Shown: positions 51,742-60,177, counted from the first letter of the stretch. The stretch is DNA of 64,000 nt from Schauerella fraxinea (GCA_030849965.1 JAVDKL010000001.1:248001-312000), one strand, 5' to 3'. Notes: generated by a model not told the origin, from the sequence alone. Program-made: numbers and translations.

Positions 51742-52778
51742 CGAATACCCAACCGCTTTTGGCGGTCACGTTGGGCGATGTGGCCGGGGTCGGCCCCGAA
51801 ATCACGGCGAAGATGCTGCTGGATCATCCCGGGCTGCGCGAACGCGCGCGCCTGGTAGTGGTGGGCGATGCCGGCGTGATGCGCGCGGCGGTGAGCCGGC
51901 TCGGCCGCGATCCGCAAACCGTACGTGTGGTGCAATCGCCGCGCGATGCGACCAATGCACCCGGTACCATCGAAGTGTTCCAGGCCGGGCCCGATCTGTC
52001 GCATGTTCCGCTGGGCGAGATCCATGCCGACGCGGGCGATGGATCGGTACGGTTCGTGACGACCGCATGTGCCCTGGCGCGGGCGGGCGAGATCGACGGG
52101 ATCGTGACCGCGCCCCTGAACAAGGCAGCGATGCATGCCGCCGGCCACAAGTGGCCCGGGCACACGGAATTGTTGGCGCATGAGTTTGGCGTGAAGACGT
52201 TTTCGCTGGTGCTGTCGGCGGGCGATCTGTATATCTTCCATGCCACGACGCACGTGTCGTTGCGCGATGCGATCGATCTGGTTACGCGTGAGCGGCTGCG
52301 TGCGGTCTTCCGCCTGTCGGGCGCGTTTGCCAAGGCGCTCGGCCGGACCGAGGATGCGATTGCGGTCGCCGGTTTGAATCCGCACGCCGGCGAGAACGGC
52401 ATCTTCGGTACCGAAGACGCCGAGATCATTGCGCCGGCCGTGGCGGAAGCCGTGGCCGAAGGCATCAACGCAGTCGGCCCGATTCCCGCCGATGCGCTGT
52501 TTCCGCAAGCCGTGCGCGGCAAATGGAAATTCGTGATCGCGTGCTATCACGACCAGGGGCATGCACCGTTCAAGTCGGTATACGGCGACGACGGCGTTAA
52601 CATTACGGTCGGGTTGCCTGTGGTGCGGGTGTCGGTCGATCACGGCACGGCATTCGACATTGCGGGGCAGGGCATTGCCCGCGAGGCAAGCCTGATTCTG
52701 GCGGCCGAACGCGCGGCGCATCTGGCGCCGGGCTGGCGACATGTGTGGGAAACCGCAAAGGCGACAACGGGTGGTTAG
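51738..52778 (+). CDS. pdxA2: PdxA2, 4-phospho-D-threonate/erythronate dehydrogenase
   Basis: NAD-dependent oxidative decarboxylase of 346 residues, PdxA family. Motifs are TLGDVAGVGPEI (usually GDPAGIGPE), the metal histidine in PGHTELLAHEF, and CYHDQGHAPFK with NITVGLPVVRVSVDHGTAFD. Next to the four-carbon kinase, its substrate is 4-phosphothreonate or 4-phosphoerythronate, giving dihydroxyacetone phosphate and CO2, rather than the vitamin B6 intermediate used by PdxA. It overlaps the downstream GntR gene by 8 bases. Confidence 0.92.
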   Translation: MTNTQPLLAVTLGDVAGVGPEITAKMLLDHPGLRERARLVVVGDAGVMRAAVSRLGRDPQTVRVVQSPRDATNAPGTIEVFQAGPDLSHVPLGEIHADAGDGSVRFVTTACALARAGEIDGIVTAPLNKAAMHAAGHKWPGHTELLAHEFGVKTFSLVLSAGDLYIFHATTHVSLRDAIDLVTRERLRAVFRLSGAFAKALGRTEDAIAVAGLNPHAGENGIFGTEDAEIIAPAVAEAVAEGINAVGPIPADALFPQAVRGKWKFVIACYHDQGHAPFKSVYGDDGVNITVGLPVVRVSVDHGTAFDIAGQGIAREASLILAAERAAHLAPGWRHVWETAKATTGG

Positions 52779-53709
52779 CAGGAAAAAGCAGGGGAGTTCG
52801 GCGTCACGCGCGCTTGCGGTGGATCGCAATCGCGCGGAGCCGCTGCATGCGCAGGTGGCCGCCGACCTCATGCAACGTGTGGCGTCGGGCCTGTGGCCCG
52901 TGGGCACCGCGCTTCCCAGTGAGGCCGGCTTGTGCGAGCAATTCGGCGTGGCCCGCAGCGTGGTGCGCCAGGCCTTGGGCCAGATGGCGGCTGCCGGCCT
53001 GATCCAGCGCGATGCCGGCCGTCCCGCCGTGGTGTGCGCGCCGCGCCCGCATCGGCGCATGGTGCAGCGATCGACGGGGCTGTACGAGCAGTTCGAACAT
53101 ATCGGTTTGGCGTTGCAAACGCGGATCCTCACCTTCGAACGGCGTCCGGCACCGGCTGAGGTGGTAGCGTTTTTCGGCACCGATGACGTGCTGTTTCTCG
53201 AACGTGTGCGTTCGGTGGGCGGCGCGCGCATCGCTTATGTGCACACTTGGCTGCCGCGTGCGCGATTGCCCGGATTGACGGCGGCCGAGCTAGAAAACGC
53301 GTCGCTGCATCGGGTACTGGCCGAGCGGTTCGGCATTCATCCCGGCGGCGGCAGGCACCATATCCGTGCGGTGGCTGCGGATGAGCCCTTGGCCCAGGCG
53401 TTGCAGGTGGCCGTGAATAGCCCCTTATTGATGCTGCAAGGTGAAGGGCGCGATACCGATGACGCGCCGCTCGAGTGGTTTACGACCTGGCATCATCCGG
53501 ATAAGCTGGCCTTTGAAGTGGATGTGTCGCGTGACGGTGAAAGCCTGGCGCGCCGCGTCGAATCCGACCGGTTGCCCGCTGCAGGGTCCAAACCGAAAAA
53601 GCGTCCGGCGGCTCAAGTGGACCGGCGCCAGGAGCTCGAGCGCATTGAAGCCATGGCGGCTGCGCTGGCGCAGGCGATCGCCAAGCTCAAGCAGGGCGCG
53701 GCGTCTTGA
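52771..53709 (+). CDS. GntR family regulator (HutC/UTRA type)
   Basis: Regulator of 312 residues. Winged helix-turn-helix at about 20-85 (LPSEAGLCEQFGVARSVVRQAL), then a UTRA ligand domain (about 105-255) and a basic C-terminal tail of about 45 residues with a short coiled coil (ELERIEAMAAALAQAIAKL). The GTG at 52771 is proposed as start, inside the pdxA2 stop region; an ATG at 52741 is possible. It is co-transcribed with the threonate-type genes and probably binds the double palindrome at 49428. Confidence 0.87.
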   Translation: MVSRKKQGSSASRALAVDRNRAEPLHAQVAADLMQRVASGLWPVGTALPSEAGLCEQFGVARSVVRQALGQMAAAGLIQRDAGRPAVVCAPRPHRRMVQRSTGLYEQFEHIGLALQTRILTFERRPAPAEVVAFFGTDDVLFLERVRSVGGARIAYVHTWLPRARLPGLTAAELENASLHRVLAERFGIHPGGGRHHIRAVAADEPLAQALQVAVNSPLLMLQGEGRDTDDAPLEWFTTWHHPDKLAFEVDVSRDGESLARRVESDRLPAAGSKPKKRPAAQVDRRQELERIEAMAAALAQAIAKLKQGAAS

Positions 53710-53734
53710 CGCCACCCGGCGAAACGGTTATCTT
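53706..53734 (+). promoter_or_regulatory. Promoter candidate over the gntR stop codon
   Basis: TTGACG (53706-53711) and TATCTT (53729-53734) are 17 bases apart. It would start a transcript near 53741, just before the 10-codon frame at 53770. Confidence 0.5.
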
Positions 53735-53769
53735 GAATGCACAGTGATATCCCCAGCAGGAGAACGATC

Positions 53770-53802
53770 ATGACCTCACGCGAACAGGATTACGGTTACT
53801 AA
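53770..53802 (+). CDS. Possible 10-residue leader peptide
   Basis: A ten-codon frame, MTSREQDYGY and stop, with a strong aggaga ribosome binding site eight bases upstream. It lies between a candidate promoter (53706) and a terminator (53884) that stands directly before the DUF4760 gene. It may be an attenuation leader (two tyrosine codons near the end) or a chance frame in a small RNA. No homologue is known to me. Confidence 0.35.
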   Translation: MTSREQDYGY

Positions 53803-53883
53803 ACCGACCGGCCCGGCAGCCGCAGCGCTCCCGGCCCCGACGCACCATTCGGCGTTTAGCCGCATACCGTCGATACAACGCCA

Positions 53884-53910
53884 AGCGCCCGCCAGGGCGC
53901 TTTATTTTTT
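53884..53910 (+). terminator. Rho-independent terminator just before the DUF4760 gene
   Basis: Perfect 7-bp stem agcgccc (53884-53890) with gggcgct (53895-53901), loop gcca, followed by ttatttttt. The DUF4760 start codon comes three bases later. Confidence 0.88.
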
Positions 53911-53913
53911 GCC

Positions 53914-54462
53914 ATGAATGACGTTCTAGCGTTTCTTGTGCATAACCCCACGGTGCCGGTGATCGCGATCTCGGCCGTCATCGCCTATAAGAGCCTGCGA
54001 TCGCAACGGCATCTGGCCCGCGCCAAGCATGCCATCGACTTCCAGAGCGACTATCACGCTTCCAAAGAAGCGCAGCACCACAATCGCGTCGTGCGCGAAT
54101 CCACGCGCACGTTGTCGTGGGACGAGACGGCCGCGCTGGCGGCGCCCGTGCATTTCAACGATGAAGTCGTGATCAGCATTCGCGAAGTGCTCAATGCCTG
54201 GGAAAAAGTGGCCATCGCGATCCAGTCGGATGTCTATGATGAAGACATCCTCTACAACGCTTACGGTTCGTACGTAGTCGGCACCTGGATGGATCTGCGG
54301 GCTTATACCCAAGTCAAGCAGGCCGCCAATCCGCGTTTGTATGTGCGCCTGGATTGGCTGGCGATTCGCTGGATGTGCCGCCGACAGAGCGATCTGGGAC
54401 CCATCGATCTCAAAAAGCTTCAGCGTGCGCAGGGTGTGATTACCGCCATCCTGCATAAGTAG
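53914..54462 (+). CDS. DUF4760 family protein
   Basis: A 182-residue protein with one N-terminal membrane helix (about 4-24, FLVHNPTVPVIAISAVIAY) and a soluble alpha-helical part containing DFQSDYHASKE, VLNAWEKVAIAI and YVVGTWMDLRAY, typical of DUF4760, whose function is unknown. The ATG at 53914 follows directly after a terminator T-run and lacks a ribosome binding site, so translation may be leaderless-like or depend on readthrough. It converges on the Bug gene with a 21-base gap. Confidence 0.8.
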   Translation: MNDVLAFLVHNPTVPVIAISAVIAYKSLRSQRHLARAKHAIDFQSDYHASKEAQHHNRVVRESTRTLSWDETAALAAPVHFNDEVVISIREVLNAWEKVAIAIQSDVYDEDILYNAYGSYVVGTWMDLRAYTQVKQAANPRLYVRLDWLAIRWMCRRQSDLGPIDLKKLQRAQGVITAILHK

Positions 54463-54483
54463 CCGGATGGCGGGGCCGTGCGC

Positions 54484-55461
54484 TTATTGCTCCAGCTGAA
54501 TCCCGCTCTTGGCGATGACCTCATTCCAGCGTTGCACCTCGGCGCGTTGGAAGTCGGAAAAGGCTTGCGGCGTGCTGCCCACCACTTCAAAGCCCAACCC
54601 CGCCAATGCCGTCTTGACCTGCGGCTCCTGCAACGTGGTGCGCAAGGCCTTGGACAACTGCTCCACCACCGCCGGCGGGGTGCCGCGTGGCACGGCGAAG
54701 CCTTGCCATGAATACACCACCATATCCGGGATGCCGGCTTCGGCCATGGTGGGCGTATCGGGCAGATCGGCGATCCGGGCGTCGCCCGTGATGGCCAACG
54801 CCTTCAGCTTGCCCGCCTTGATGTGCGTGAGTACCGCGCCCAGATTCTGGAACGACACGTTGACCTGATTGCCCAGCAAATCGGCAATCGCCGCGGCGCC
54901 GCCCCGATAAGGCACGTCCATGCCCGTGGCGCCCGTCTTCTGGCGGAACATCACGGCCGACAAATGATCGGACGAACCCGTGCCGGATGACGCGAACGAC
55001 ACCTTGTCGGGGTTGGCGCGCGAGTAGGCGATCAACTCTTTCACATTGGCGGCGGGAAAGGCGGGTGCGGCCACCAGCACGTTCGGATTGCGCACGGCCT
55101 GGGTGAGGTACGTGAAATCGCGGCTGGGGTTGTAGGTCAGGTTCTTGTAGAGCGCCTCGTTGATCGCGAAGGTGCCGATCGATCCCACCATCATGGTGTA
55201 GCCGTCGGCCGGCGCGCGCGCCAGGGCCTGTGCGGCGATGCCGCCATTGGCGCCCGGTTTGTTTTCGACCACGAATGTTTGCCCGAGCAATTTGGCCAGA
55301 CCGGGGGTCATGGCGCGGGCGGTGATATCCGAGGAGCCGCCCGGCACAAATGGCACGAGCACGGTGACAGGCTTATCGGGGTAACTCGCGGCATGCGCCG
55401 CAGGCATACCCAGGCAGGCGGCAACACTCGCCGCAGCAATCAGATGCGTCAATACTCTCAC
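54484..55461 (-). CDS. Bug/TctC family periplasmic binding protein 1
   Basis: Tripartite tricarboxylate transporter receptor of 325 residues. A signal peptide (about 1-24, PAAHAAS) is followed by YPDKPVTVLVPFVPGGSSDITAR, the Bug hallmark (shown in part), then VENKPGANGGIAAQALARA and SGTGSSDHLSAVMF. Start is GTG at 55461 with gaggag upstream. No TctA/TctB membrane genes are nearby, as is common for orphan Bug proteins in Alcaligenaceae. It lies 75 bases downstream of a second Bug gene, so the two are likely co-transcribed. Confidence 0.93.
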   Translation of the reverse strand: MRVLTHLIAAASVAACLGMPAAHAASYPDKPVTVLVPFVPGGSSDITARAMTPGLAKLLGQTFVVENKPGANGGIAAQALARAPADGYTMMVGSIGTFAINEALYKNLTYNPSRDFTYLTQAVRNPNVLVAAPAFPAANVKELIAYSRANPDKVSFASSGTGSSDHLSAVMFRQKTGATGMDVPYRGGAAAIADLLGNQVNVSFQNLGAVLTHIKAGKLKALAITGDARIADLPDTPTMAEAGIPDMVVYSWQGFAVPRGTPPAVVEQLSKALRTTLQEPQVKTALAGLGFEVVGSTPQAFSDFQRAEVQRWNEVIAKSGIQLEQ

Positions 55462-55536
55462 GTCAGTCTCCTCGGGTTACGCGCTATATGAGAGGCGTGC
55501 CGCGGCGCGTCGCAAACCGCCCTTGTTATCGTGAGC

Positions 55537-56559
55537 TTAATCGACCCGGGCCCCGGATTGTTTGACGACTTGCGCCCATTTCGCGGTTTCTTGGGCCATG
55601 AACTGCTTGAATTGCGCTGGCGTGTTGCCGGAAGGCTCGGCGCCCTGGGCCTGCAACTGCGTGCGGATCGATTCCTTTTGCAGGGCTTGCGCCACATCCT
55701 GCTGAATCTTGTTCACGATGGCTTCCGGCGTGCCGGCCGGAGCCAGCAACCCAAACCAGCTTGCCGCGTCATAGCCCTTGACGCCGGATTCGGCGAGCGT
55801 GGGCACATCGGGCAGGGCCGGCGAACGCGTGGTGGTTGTCACCGCCAATGGCTTGAGCTTGCCGGCCTTGATGAATCCCATCGACGAGGGCAGGTTATCG
55901 AAAATCAGATCCGTCGACCCCGCCATCACATCGGTGAGTGCCGGGCTGCTGCCTTTATAGGGCACGTGCGTCATGGTGGTGCCGGTCATCGACTGGAACA
56001 GCTCACCGGATAAATGGGTCGAGGTGCCGTTGCCCGTGGACGCCATATTGACCTTGCCGGGATGGGCCTTCAGATACGCGATCAGATCGGCGGTGGTGTT
56101 GATGTTGTGCTTGGCGGCAAACGCTGGATTCAACTCCAGCACATTGGGCACCGGAATCACCAAGGTGACCGGCACGAAGTCGGCCACCGGATCGTAGGGC
56201 AACTGGGCATAAACGGATTGATTGATGGCGTGAGTGCTGACCGTGCCCATCAGCAGGGTGTAGCCATCGTTGGTTGCGCGCGCGGCGTCGGCGGTACCCA
56301 CGTTGCCGCCGGCGCCGGCCTTGTTGTCGACCACCACCGGCTTGCCCCAGGTTTTGCCGAGTTCGGCAGCCACCAGGCGGGCCGCGATATCGGCGGTGCC
56401 GCCGGCAGGAAAGGGCACGACGATACGCACATCCCGCGTGGGATAGTTTTCGGCGGCGTGCACGGTCGACGCGCCGATCACGCCAGCAATGACGGCAAGT
56501 GCCGCGACTAGGGGAAGGGTGCGGCGCGCACGCGCATGCGGGTTCGAGAGGTTGAACAT
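55537..56559 (-). CDS. Bug/TctC family periplasmic binding protein 2
   Basis: Second receptor of 340 residues. Signal peptide about 1-35 (ending VHAAE), then [23 protein letters not shown] (shown in part), [19 protein letters not shown] and [15 protein letters not shown]. Clearly different in sequence from the first Bug. It is transcribed from a strong divergent promoter (56627-56655). Ligands are probably carboxylic acids; the adjacent DHDPS-family lyase suggests a sugar acid or keto acid. Confidence 0.93.
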   Translation of the reverse strand: MFNLSNPHARARRTLPLVAALAVIAGVIGASTVHAAENYPTRDVRIVVPFPAGGTADIAARLVAAELGKTWGKPVVVDNKAGAGGNVGTADAARATNDGYTLLMGTVSTHAINQSVYAQLPYDPVADFVPVTLVIPVPNVLELNPAFAAKHNINTTADLIAYLKAHPGKVNMASTGNGTSTHLSGELFQSMTGTTMTHVPYKGSSPALTDVMAGSTDLIFDNLPSSMGFIKAGKLKPLAVTTTTRSPALPDVPTLAESGVKGYDAASWFGLLAPAGTPEAIVNKIQQDVAQALQKESIRTQLQAQGAEPSGNTPAQFKQFMAQETAKWAQVVKQSGARVD

Positions 56560-56626
56560 GGGTAGTCTCCTGTGGCCGATATCGGCTCTTGGTCTAGGGG
56601 CAATCGTTGGGTGTGCTTGTAAAACA

Positions 56627-56655
56627 ACTATATGAATTGATTGTTAGCTTGTCAA
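56627..56655 (-). promoter_or_regulatory. Sigma-70 promoter for the Bug genes
   Basis: On the minus strand TTGACA (56655-56650) and TATAGT (56632-56627) are exactly 17 bases apart. The match to consensus is 6/6 and 5/6. Confidence 0.8.
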
Positions 56656-56666
56656 CCAAGTATACT
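56637..56666 (+). promoter_or_regulatory. Overlapping promoter for the DHDPS-family gene
   Basis: TTGATT (56637-56642) and TATACT (56661-56666) with 18-base spacing, interleaved with the opposite promoter so that the two probably compete. Confidence 0.6.
56648..56660. promoter_or_regulatory. Possible GntR operator between the divergent promoters
   Basis: cttgtcaaccaag, with inverted arms cttg and caag, covers the minus-strand -35 and the plus-strand spacer. A regulator bound here, such as the FCD-type protein at 57805, would control both directions. Confidence 0.45.
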
Positions 56667-56749
56667 TTTTCGGGACGACTCATTTAACAAGTTCAGACAC
56701 GTCAACCCGCTCGTTCAACGACCTCATCCCCACTCGGAGACTTTGTCCC

Positions 56750-57679
56750 ATGAAAACCACCCCCGTCACGACTGCCGACCTGCAACGTTCCGTGGTCGCC
56801 GTTCCCCCCTTGGCACGGCACGCCGATTTGTCGCTCAATGAAGCGGCCAACCGCGCCCTCTTGCGGCATCTGAAAAGCGGCGGTGTGCGCAGCGTGATGT
56901 ACGGCGGCAATGCGAATTTCTATAACGTCGGCGTGAGCGAATATGCGCGCATCGTGGATTTCCTGGCCGAGGCGGCCGGTCCCGACACCTGGGTGTTGCC
57001 GTCGGCGGGCCCCGACTACGGCAAGTTCGTCGACCAGGCGGCGATTCTCAAATCGCGTGACTTTCCGACCGCGATGCTGCTGCCCATGTCGTTTCCCTAT
57101 ACGGATGCCGGGCTGGCCGATGGCATTCGCCGCTTCAGCGATATCCTCGGCAAGCCGGTCGTGGTCTACATCAAGTCCGCCAATTATCTGGCGCCGGAAA
57201 CCGTGGCGACCCTCGTTGCCGAAGGCCGCATTGCCGCATTGAAGTACGCCGTGGTGGTGGAGGATCCGGCTCAGGATGCCTATCTCGACGCATTGCTGCG
57301 CGTGGTGAATCCCGGTTTGATCGTGAGCGGCATCGGCGAACGCCCGGCGATCGTGCATTACCGCAAATTCGGCCTGGCGAGCTTCACGTCCGGCTCCGTG
57401 TGCGTGGCCCCGAACGGTTCGATGCGCTTGCTCGAATTGCTGCATGGCCAACGCTTCGAAGAAGCGGAAGCGGTGCGCGCGCATTACATCGGCCTGGAGG
57501 ACTGCCGCGACGAGATCAGCCCGATCCGCGTGTTGCACGATGCCGTCACCCTGGCGGGCGTGGCCGATATGGGACCGATGTTGCCGCTGCTGACGGGATT
57601 GTCCGCAGCCGAGCGCGCTCGCGTGCAGCCCGTGGCGCGCGCCTTGTATGAATGGGATGGCGCTGCCGTCGCGGCATAA
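56750..57679 (+). CDS. DHDPS/NAL family lyase (non-canonical)
   Basis: Class I aldolase-fold enzyme of 309 residues. The Schiff-base lysine is in IAALKYAVVVED (about 165) and the catalytic tyrosine in VVVYIKSANYL (about 140). The usual GGTTGE substrate loop of DapA is replaced by GGNANFYN, so it is not lysine biosynthesis; a keto acid or sugar acid substrate is more likely. A tcggag site precedes the ATG at 56750. It is divergent from the Bug genes and followed by a GntR regulator, so the cluster probably imports and cleaves one compound. Confidence 0.87.
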   Translation: MKTTPVTTADLQRSVVAVPPLARHADLSLNEAANRALLRHLKSGGVRSVMYGGNANFYNVGVSEYARIVDFLAEAAGPDTWVLPSAGPDYGKFVDQAAILKSRDFPTAMLLPMSFPYTDAGLADGIRRFSDILGKPVVVYIKSANYLAPETVATLVAEGRIAALKYAVVVEDPAQDAYLDALLRVVNPGLIVSGIGERPAIVHYRKFGLASFTSGSVCVAPNGSMRLLELLHGQRFEEAEAVRAHYIGLEDCRDEISPIRVLHDAVTLAGVADMGPMLPLLTGLSAAERARVQPVARALYEWDGAAVAA

Positions 57680-57804
57680 GCGCCCGCGCGTGGGCTGGGC
57701 GCAGCAGGAGCGTTGATCGCTGTCCTGGCGGCATCCATCCCGCGCGCGATAGCGGTACGATGGCGCCTGCCGCCGTGCTGGCGGCCGGATCTCAGGAGTA
57801 GCAC

Positions 57805-58554
57805 GTGGCGCGTAAAGCAGTACCGGCCAAAGGCCGGGTCGGCCCCAGTCCCGTCAGCGAGCGCGGGCAGCGGGTGCGTCTGGGCGATCGGTTGTACGGT
57901 CAGATTTTCGACCGTATCGCTTCGGGCGATTTGAACGTGGGCGACAAGCTGCCGTCCGAACACGAGATCTGCGATGAGTTCGGCATGTCGCGTCCCGTGG
58001 TGCGCGAAGCCTTGCTGCGGCTGCGCGCCGACGGGTTGATCACGGCGCATCAGGGGTTGGGCACGTTCGTCAGCCATCAGCCTGCGCCGCGCATCAAAAC
58101 CTTCAACGATGTGCAGAACATCGGCGCGTACCTGCGTGCGCAGGAGGTACGGATCGCACTCGAAGGCGATGCGGCACGGCTGGCCGCGATGCGTCGCACC
58201 GATGAGCAATTGGCCGATATCGCGCAGGCCCATGCGGTATTCGCCGACGGCATTGCAACTGGCCACGTGGTGCTCGAAGCCGACCTCGCGTTCCATACGG
58301 CAGTGGCCCAGGCCAGCGGCAACGACTTCTATCTGGGCGTGCTCGAGAATATCCACGAATCGATCAGCGGCTTCATGCGGTTGACGTTGAGCCTTACACG
58401 CACGGGTTCGCGCGCCCGCGGTCAACGGGTGGTGGACGAGCATGCGGCCGTGCTGGCCGCCATCCGCGAGCAGGATGCCGACCGCGCCCGCATCGCCATG
58501 CAGTTTCATTTGGGCCAGGCCCGCTATCGCCTGGTGGATCGCGAACGCGACTGA
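57805..58554 (+). CDS. GntR family regulator (FadR/FCD type)
   Basis: Regulator of 249 residues. Winged helix-turn-helix (about 25-90) with LPSEHEICDEFGMSRPVVREALLRL, then an all-helical FCD domain with metal-site-type residues (DLAFHTAVAQASGN and the final helix with HLGQAR). Start is GTG at 57805 with aggag six bases upstream. It is the likely regulator of the lyase and Bug genes through the operator between their promoters. Confidence 0.92.
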   Translation: MARKAVPAKGRVGPSPVSERGQRVRLGDRLYGQIFDRIASGDLNVGDKLPSEHEICDEFGMSRPVVREALLRLRADGLITAHQGLGTFVSHQPAPRIKTFNDVQNIGAYLRAQEVRIALEGDAARLAAMRRTDEQLADIAQAHAVFADGIATGHVVLEADLAFHTAVAQASGNDFYLGVLENIHESISGFMRLTLSLTRTGSRARGQRVVDEHAAVLAAIREQDADRARIAMQFHLGQARYRLVDRERD

Positions 58555-58725
58555 TTGCGTTGTATTGGTGCGTGTTGGCGTGCCGCGCGCACCAACTTGA
58601 TTCATCGCGTCCGTCCGCCTCGGCGGACGATGCGCGCAGAAGCTAAGTAAGCCATTGATATCAATAATAAAAAAATAGAATTGGTGCGCTGCGAAAACTT
58701 GGCATACGTTTTGCTTTAGAGGTGA

Positions 58726-58785
58726 TTGACGACCAACGGCGGTCGTCGACATGCCGCGTGTCGCGGTGAGGAACAACGACGTTCC
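58726..58785 (+). ncRNA. ANTAR-type two-hexaloop antitermination motif
   Basis: Two hairpins with six-base loops. P1 has stem gacgacc/ggtcgtc (58728-58734, 58741-58747) and loop AACGGC. P2 has stem ggaac/gttcc (58770-58774, 58781-58785) and loop AACGAC. Both loops have A at position 1 and G at position 4, the signature bound by ANTAR antiterminators such as NasR and NasT. The 3' arm of P2 is part of the 5' arm of the terminator that follows, so the two folds exclude each other. This fits nitrate control of the downstream operon. Confidence 0.85.
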
Positions 58786-58830
58786 GCAATGCCCTGGATT
58801 CAATTCGTGGGTGTGCGGGACGTTTTTTTT
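58779..58830 (+). terminator. Conditional terminator in the nitrate operon leader
   Basis: Arms acgttccgca (58779-58788) and tgcgggacgt (58814-58823) pair over 10 bases with one wobble, and a run of eight T (58823-58830) follows. The left arm overlaps P2 of the ANTAR motif. The start codon of nrtA is 16 bases further on. Confidence 0.88.
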
Positions 58831-58846
58831 CGTCTGGAGCCTTGTG

Positions 58847-60148
58847 ATGACGTTTGACGCAAAAACGCCTTTGTCCCCCGTATCCCCCGAGGTTGCAGCG
58901 CCTGTGGACAGTCACCGCCGCGAGTGGCTCGCGAAATCCGCCAAGGTATTGGCCGGTGCCAGCCTGCTCACCCTGGTCGATCCGCTGGTGCGGGCGGGCG
59001 CTTGGGCAGCAGGCTCGGATGCACCGGAGAAGACCGACGTGCGCATCGGCTTCATCCCGCTCACCGACTGTGCGTCGGTGGTGATGGCTTCGGTACTGGG
59101 GATCGACAAGAAATATGGCGTGACCATCAACGCCAGCAAGGAAGCCTCGTGGGCCGGCGTGCGCGACAAACTCGTCAACGGCGAACTCGATATGGCGCAC
59201 GTGCTGTATGGCTTGATCTACGGCGTGCATACAGGCACGGGCGGGCCGAAGAAAGACATGGCGATTCTGATGGCGCTCAACCAGAACGGGCAGGCCATTA
59301 CGCTGGCCAACAAGCTGCGCGACGCCGGGGTGACCGACGGCGAATCGCTGGGAAAATTGATGGCCGGCAAGAAGGGCGAGTACACCTTCGCGCAAACGTT
59401 TCCAACCGGCACACACGCCATGTGGCTGTATTACTGGTTGGCCACCTACGGCATCAACCCGATGCAGGACGCGCGCGTCATTACGGTGCCGCCGCCGCAG
59501 ATGGTCGCGAACATGCGCGTGGGCAATATGGACGGTTATTGCGTGGGCGAACCGTGGGGCGCTCGCGCCATCATGGACAAGATCGGCTTCACGGCCGTCA
59601 CCACGCAAGAGATCTGGACCGATCACCCCGAGAAGGTGCTGGGCACGTCGGCCGAATTCGTTCAGAAGCATCCGAACACCGCGCGTGCCGTGACCGCCGC
59701 GATCATCGAAGCCGGCAAATGGATCGACGCATCGCCTGAAAATCGCCGCAAGACGGCGGAAACGATCGCCGCCAAGTCATACGTCAATACCGACGCCGAC
59801 GTGATCATGGGCCGGATGCTGGGCACCTACGACAACGGCGCGGGCAAGAAATGGGAGGACGCCCATGCGATGCGCTTCTTCGCCGACGGCTCGGTCAACT
59901 ATCCGTACCTGAGCGACGGCATGTGGTTTCTCACGCAGCACAAGCGCTGGGGTCTGATGAAAGAGCATCCCGATTACCTGGCCACGGCGAAGGCCGTCAA
60001 CCGCATCGATATCTACAAGCAGGCGGCAAGTGCTGCAGGCGTGTCGGTGCCGAGTTCGGATATGCGTTCGACCAAGATGATCGACGGCGTGGTGTGGGAC
60101 GGCTCGAACCCGGTTGCCTACGCCGACGGTTTCAAGATCAAAGTCTGA
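58847..60148 (+). CDS. nrtA: Nitrate ABC transporter substrate-binding protein
   Basis: Periplasmic nitrate/nitrite receptor of the CmpA/NrtA family, 433 residues. A twin-arginine-like signal (HRREWLAKSAK, about 24-34) and hydrophobic stretch come first. The binding domain has RIGFIPLTDCASVVMA, WAGVRDKLVNGELDMAHVL, NMDGYCVGEPWGARA and WTDHPEKVLGTS, all typical of NrtA. The ATG at 58847 has tggag eight bases upstream, after the leader terminator; a GTG three bases earlier is possible. First gene of the nitrate assimilation operon. Confidence 0.94.
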   Translation: MTFDAKTPLSPVSPEVAAPVDSHRREWLAKSAKVLAGASLLTLVDPLVRAGAWAAGSDAPEKTDVRIGFIPLTDCASVVMASVLGIDKKYGVTINASKEASWAGVRDKLVNGELDMAHVLYGLIYGVHTGTGGPKKDMAILMALNQNGQAITLANKLRDAGVTDGESLGKLMAGKKGEYTFAQTFPTGTHAMWLYYWLATYGINPMQDARVITVPPPQMVANMRVGNMDGYCVGEPWGARAIMDKIGFTAVTTQEIWTDHPEKVLGTSAEFVQKHPNTARAVTAAIIEAGKWIDASPENRRKTAETIAAKSYVNTDADVIMGRMLGTYDNGAGKKWEDAHAMRFFADGSVNYPYLSDGMWFLTQHKRWGLMKEHPDYLATAKAVNRIDIYKQAASAAGVSVPSSDMRSTKMIDGVVWDGSNPVAYADGFKIKV

Positions 60149-60177
60149 TTGACCTCACCATTGAAGGGGAATGCGTT

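Noticed and set aside
58612-58629. Hairpin cgtccgcc/ggcggacg as terminator of the FCD-type gntR gene
   Set aside because: There is no T-run after it and the loop is too tight; it may be a weak 3' structure only.
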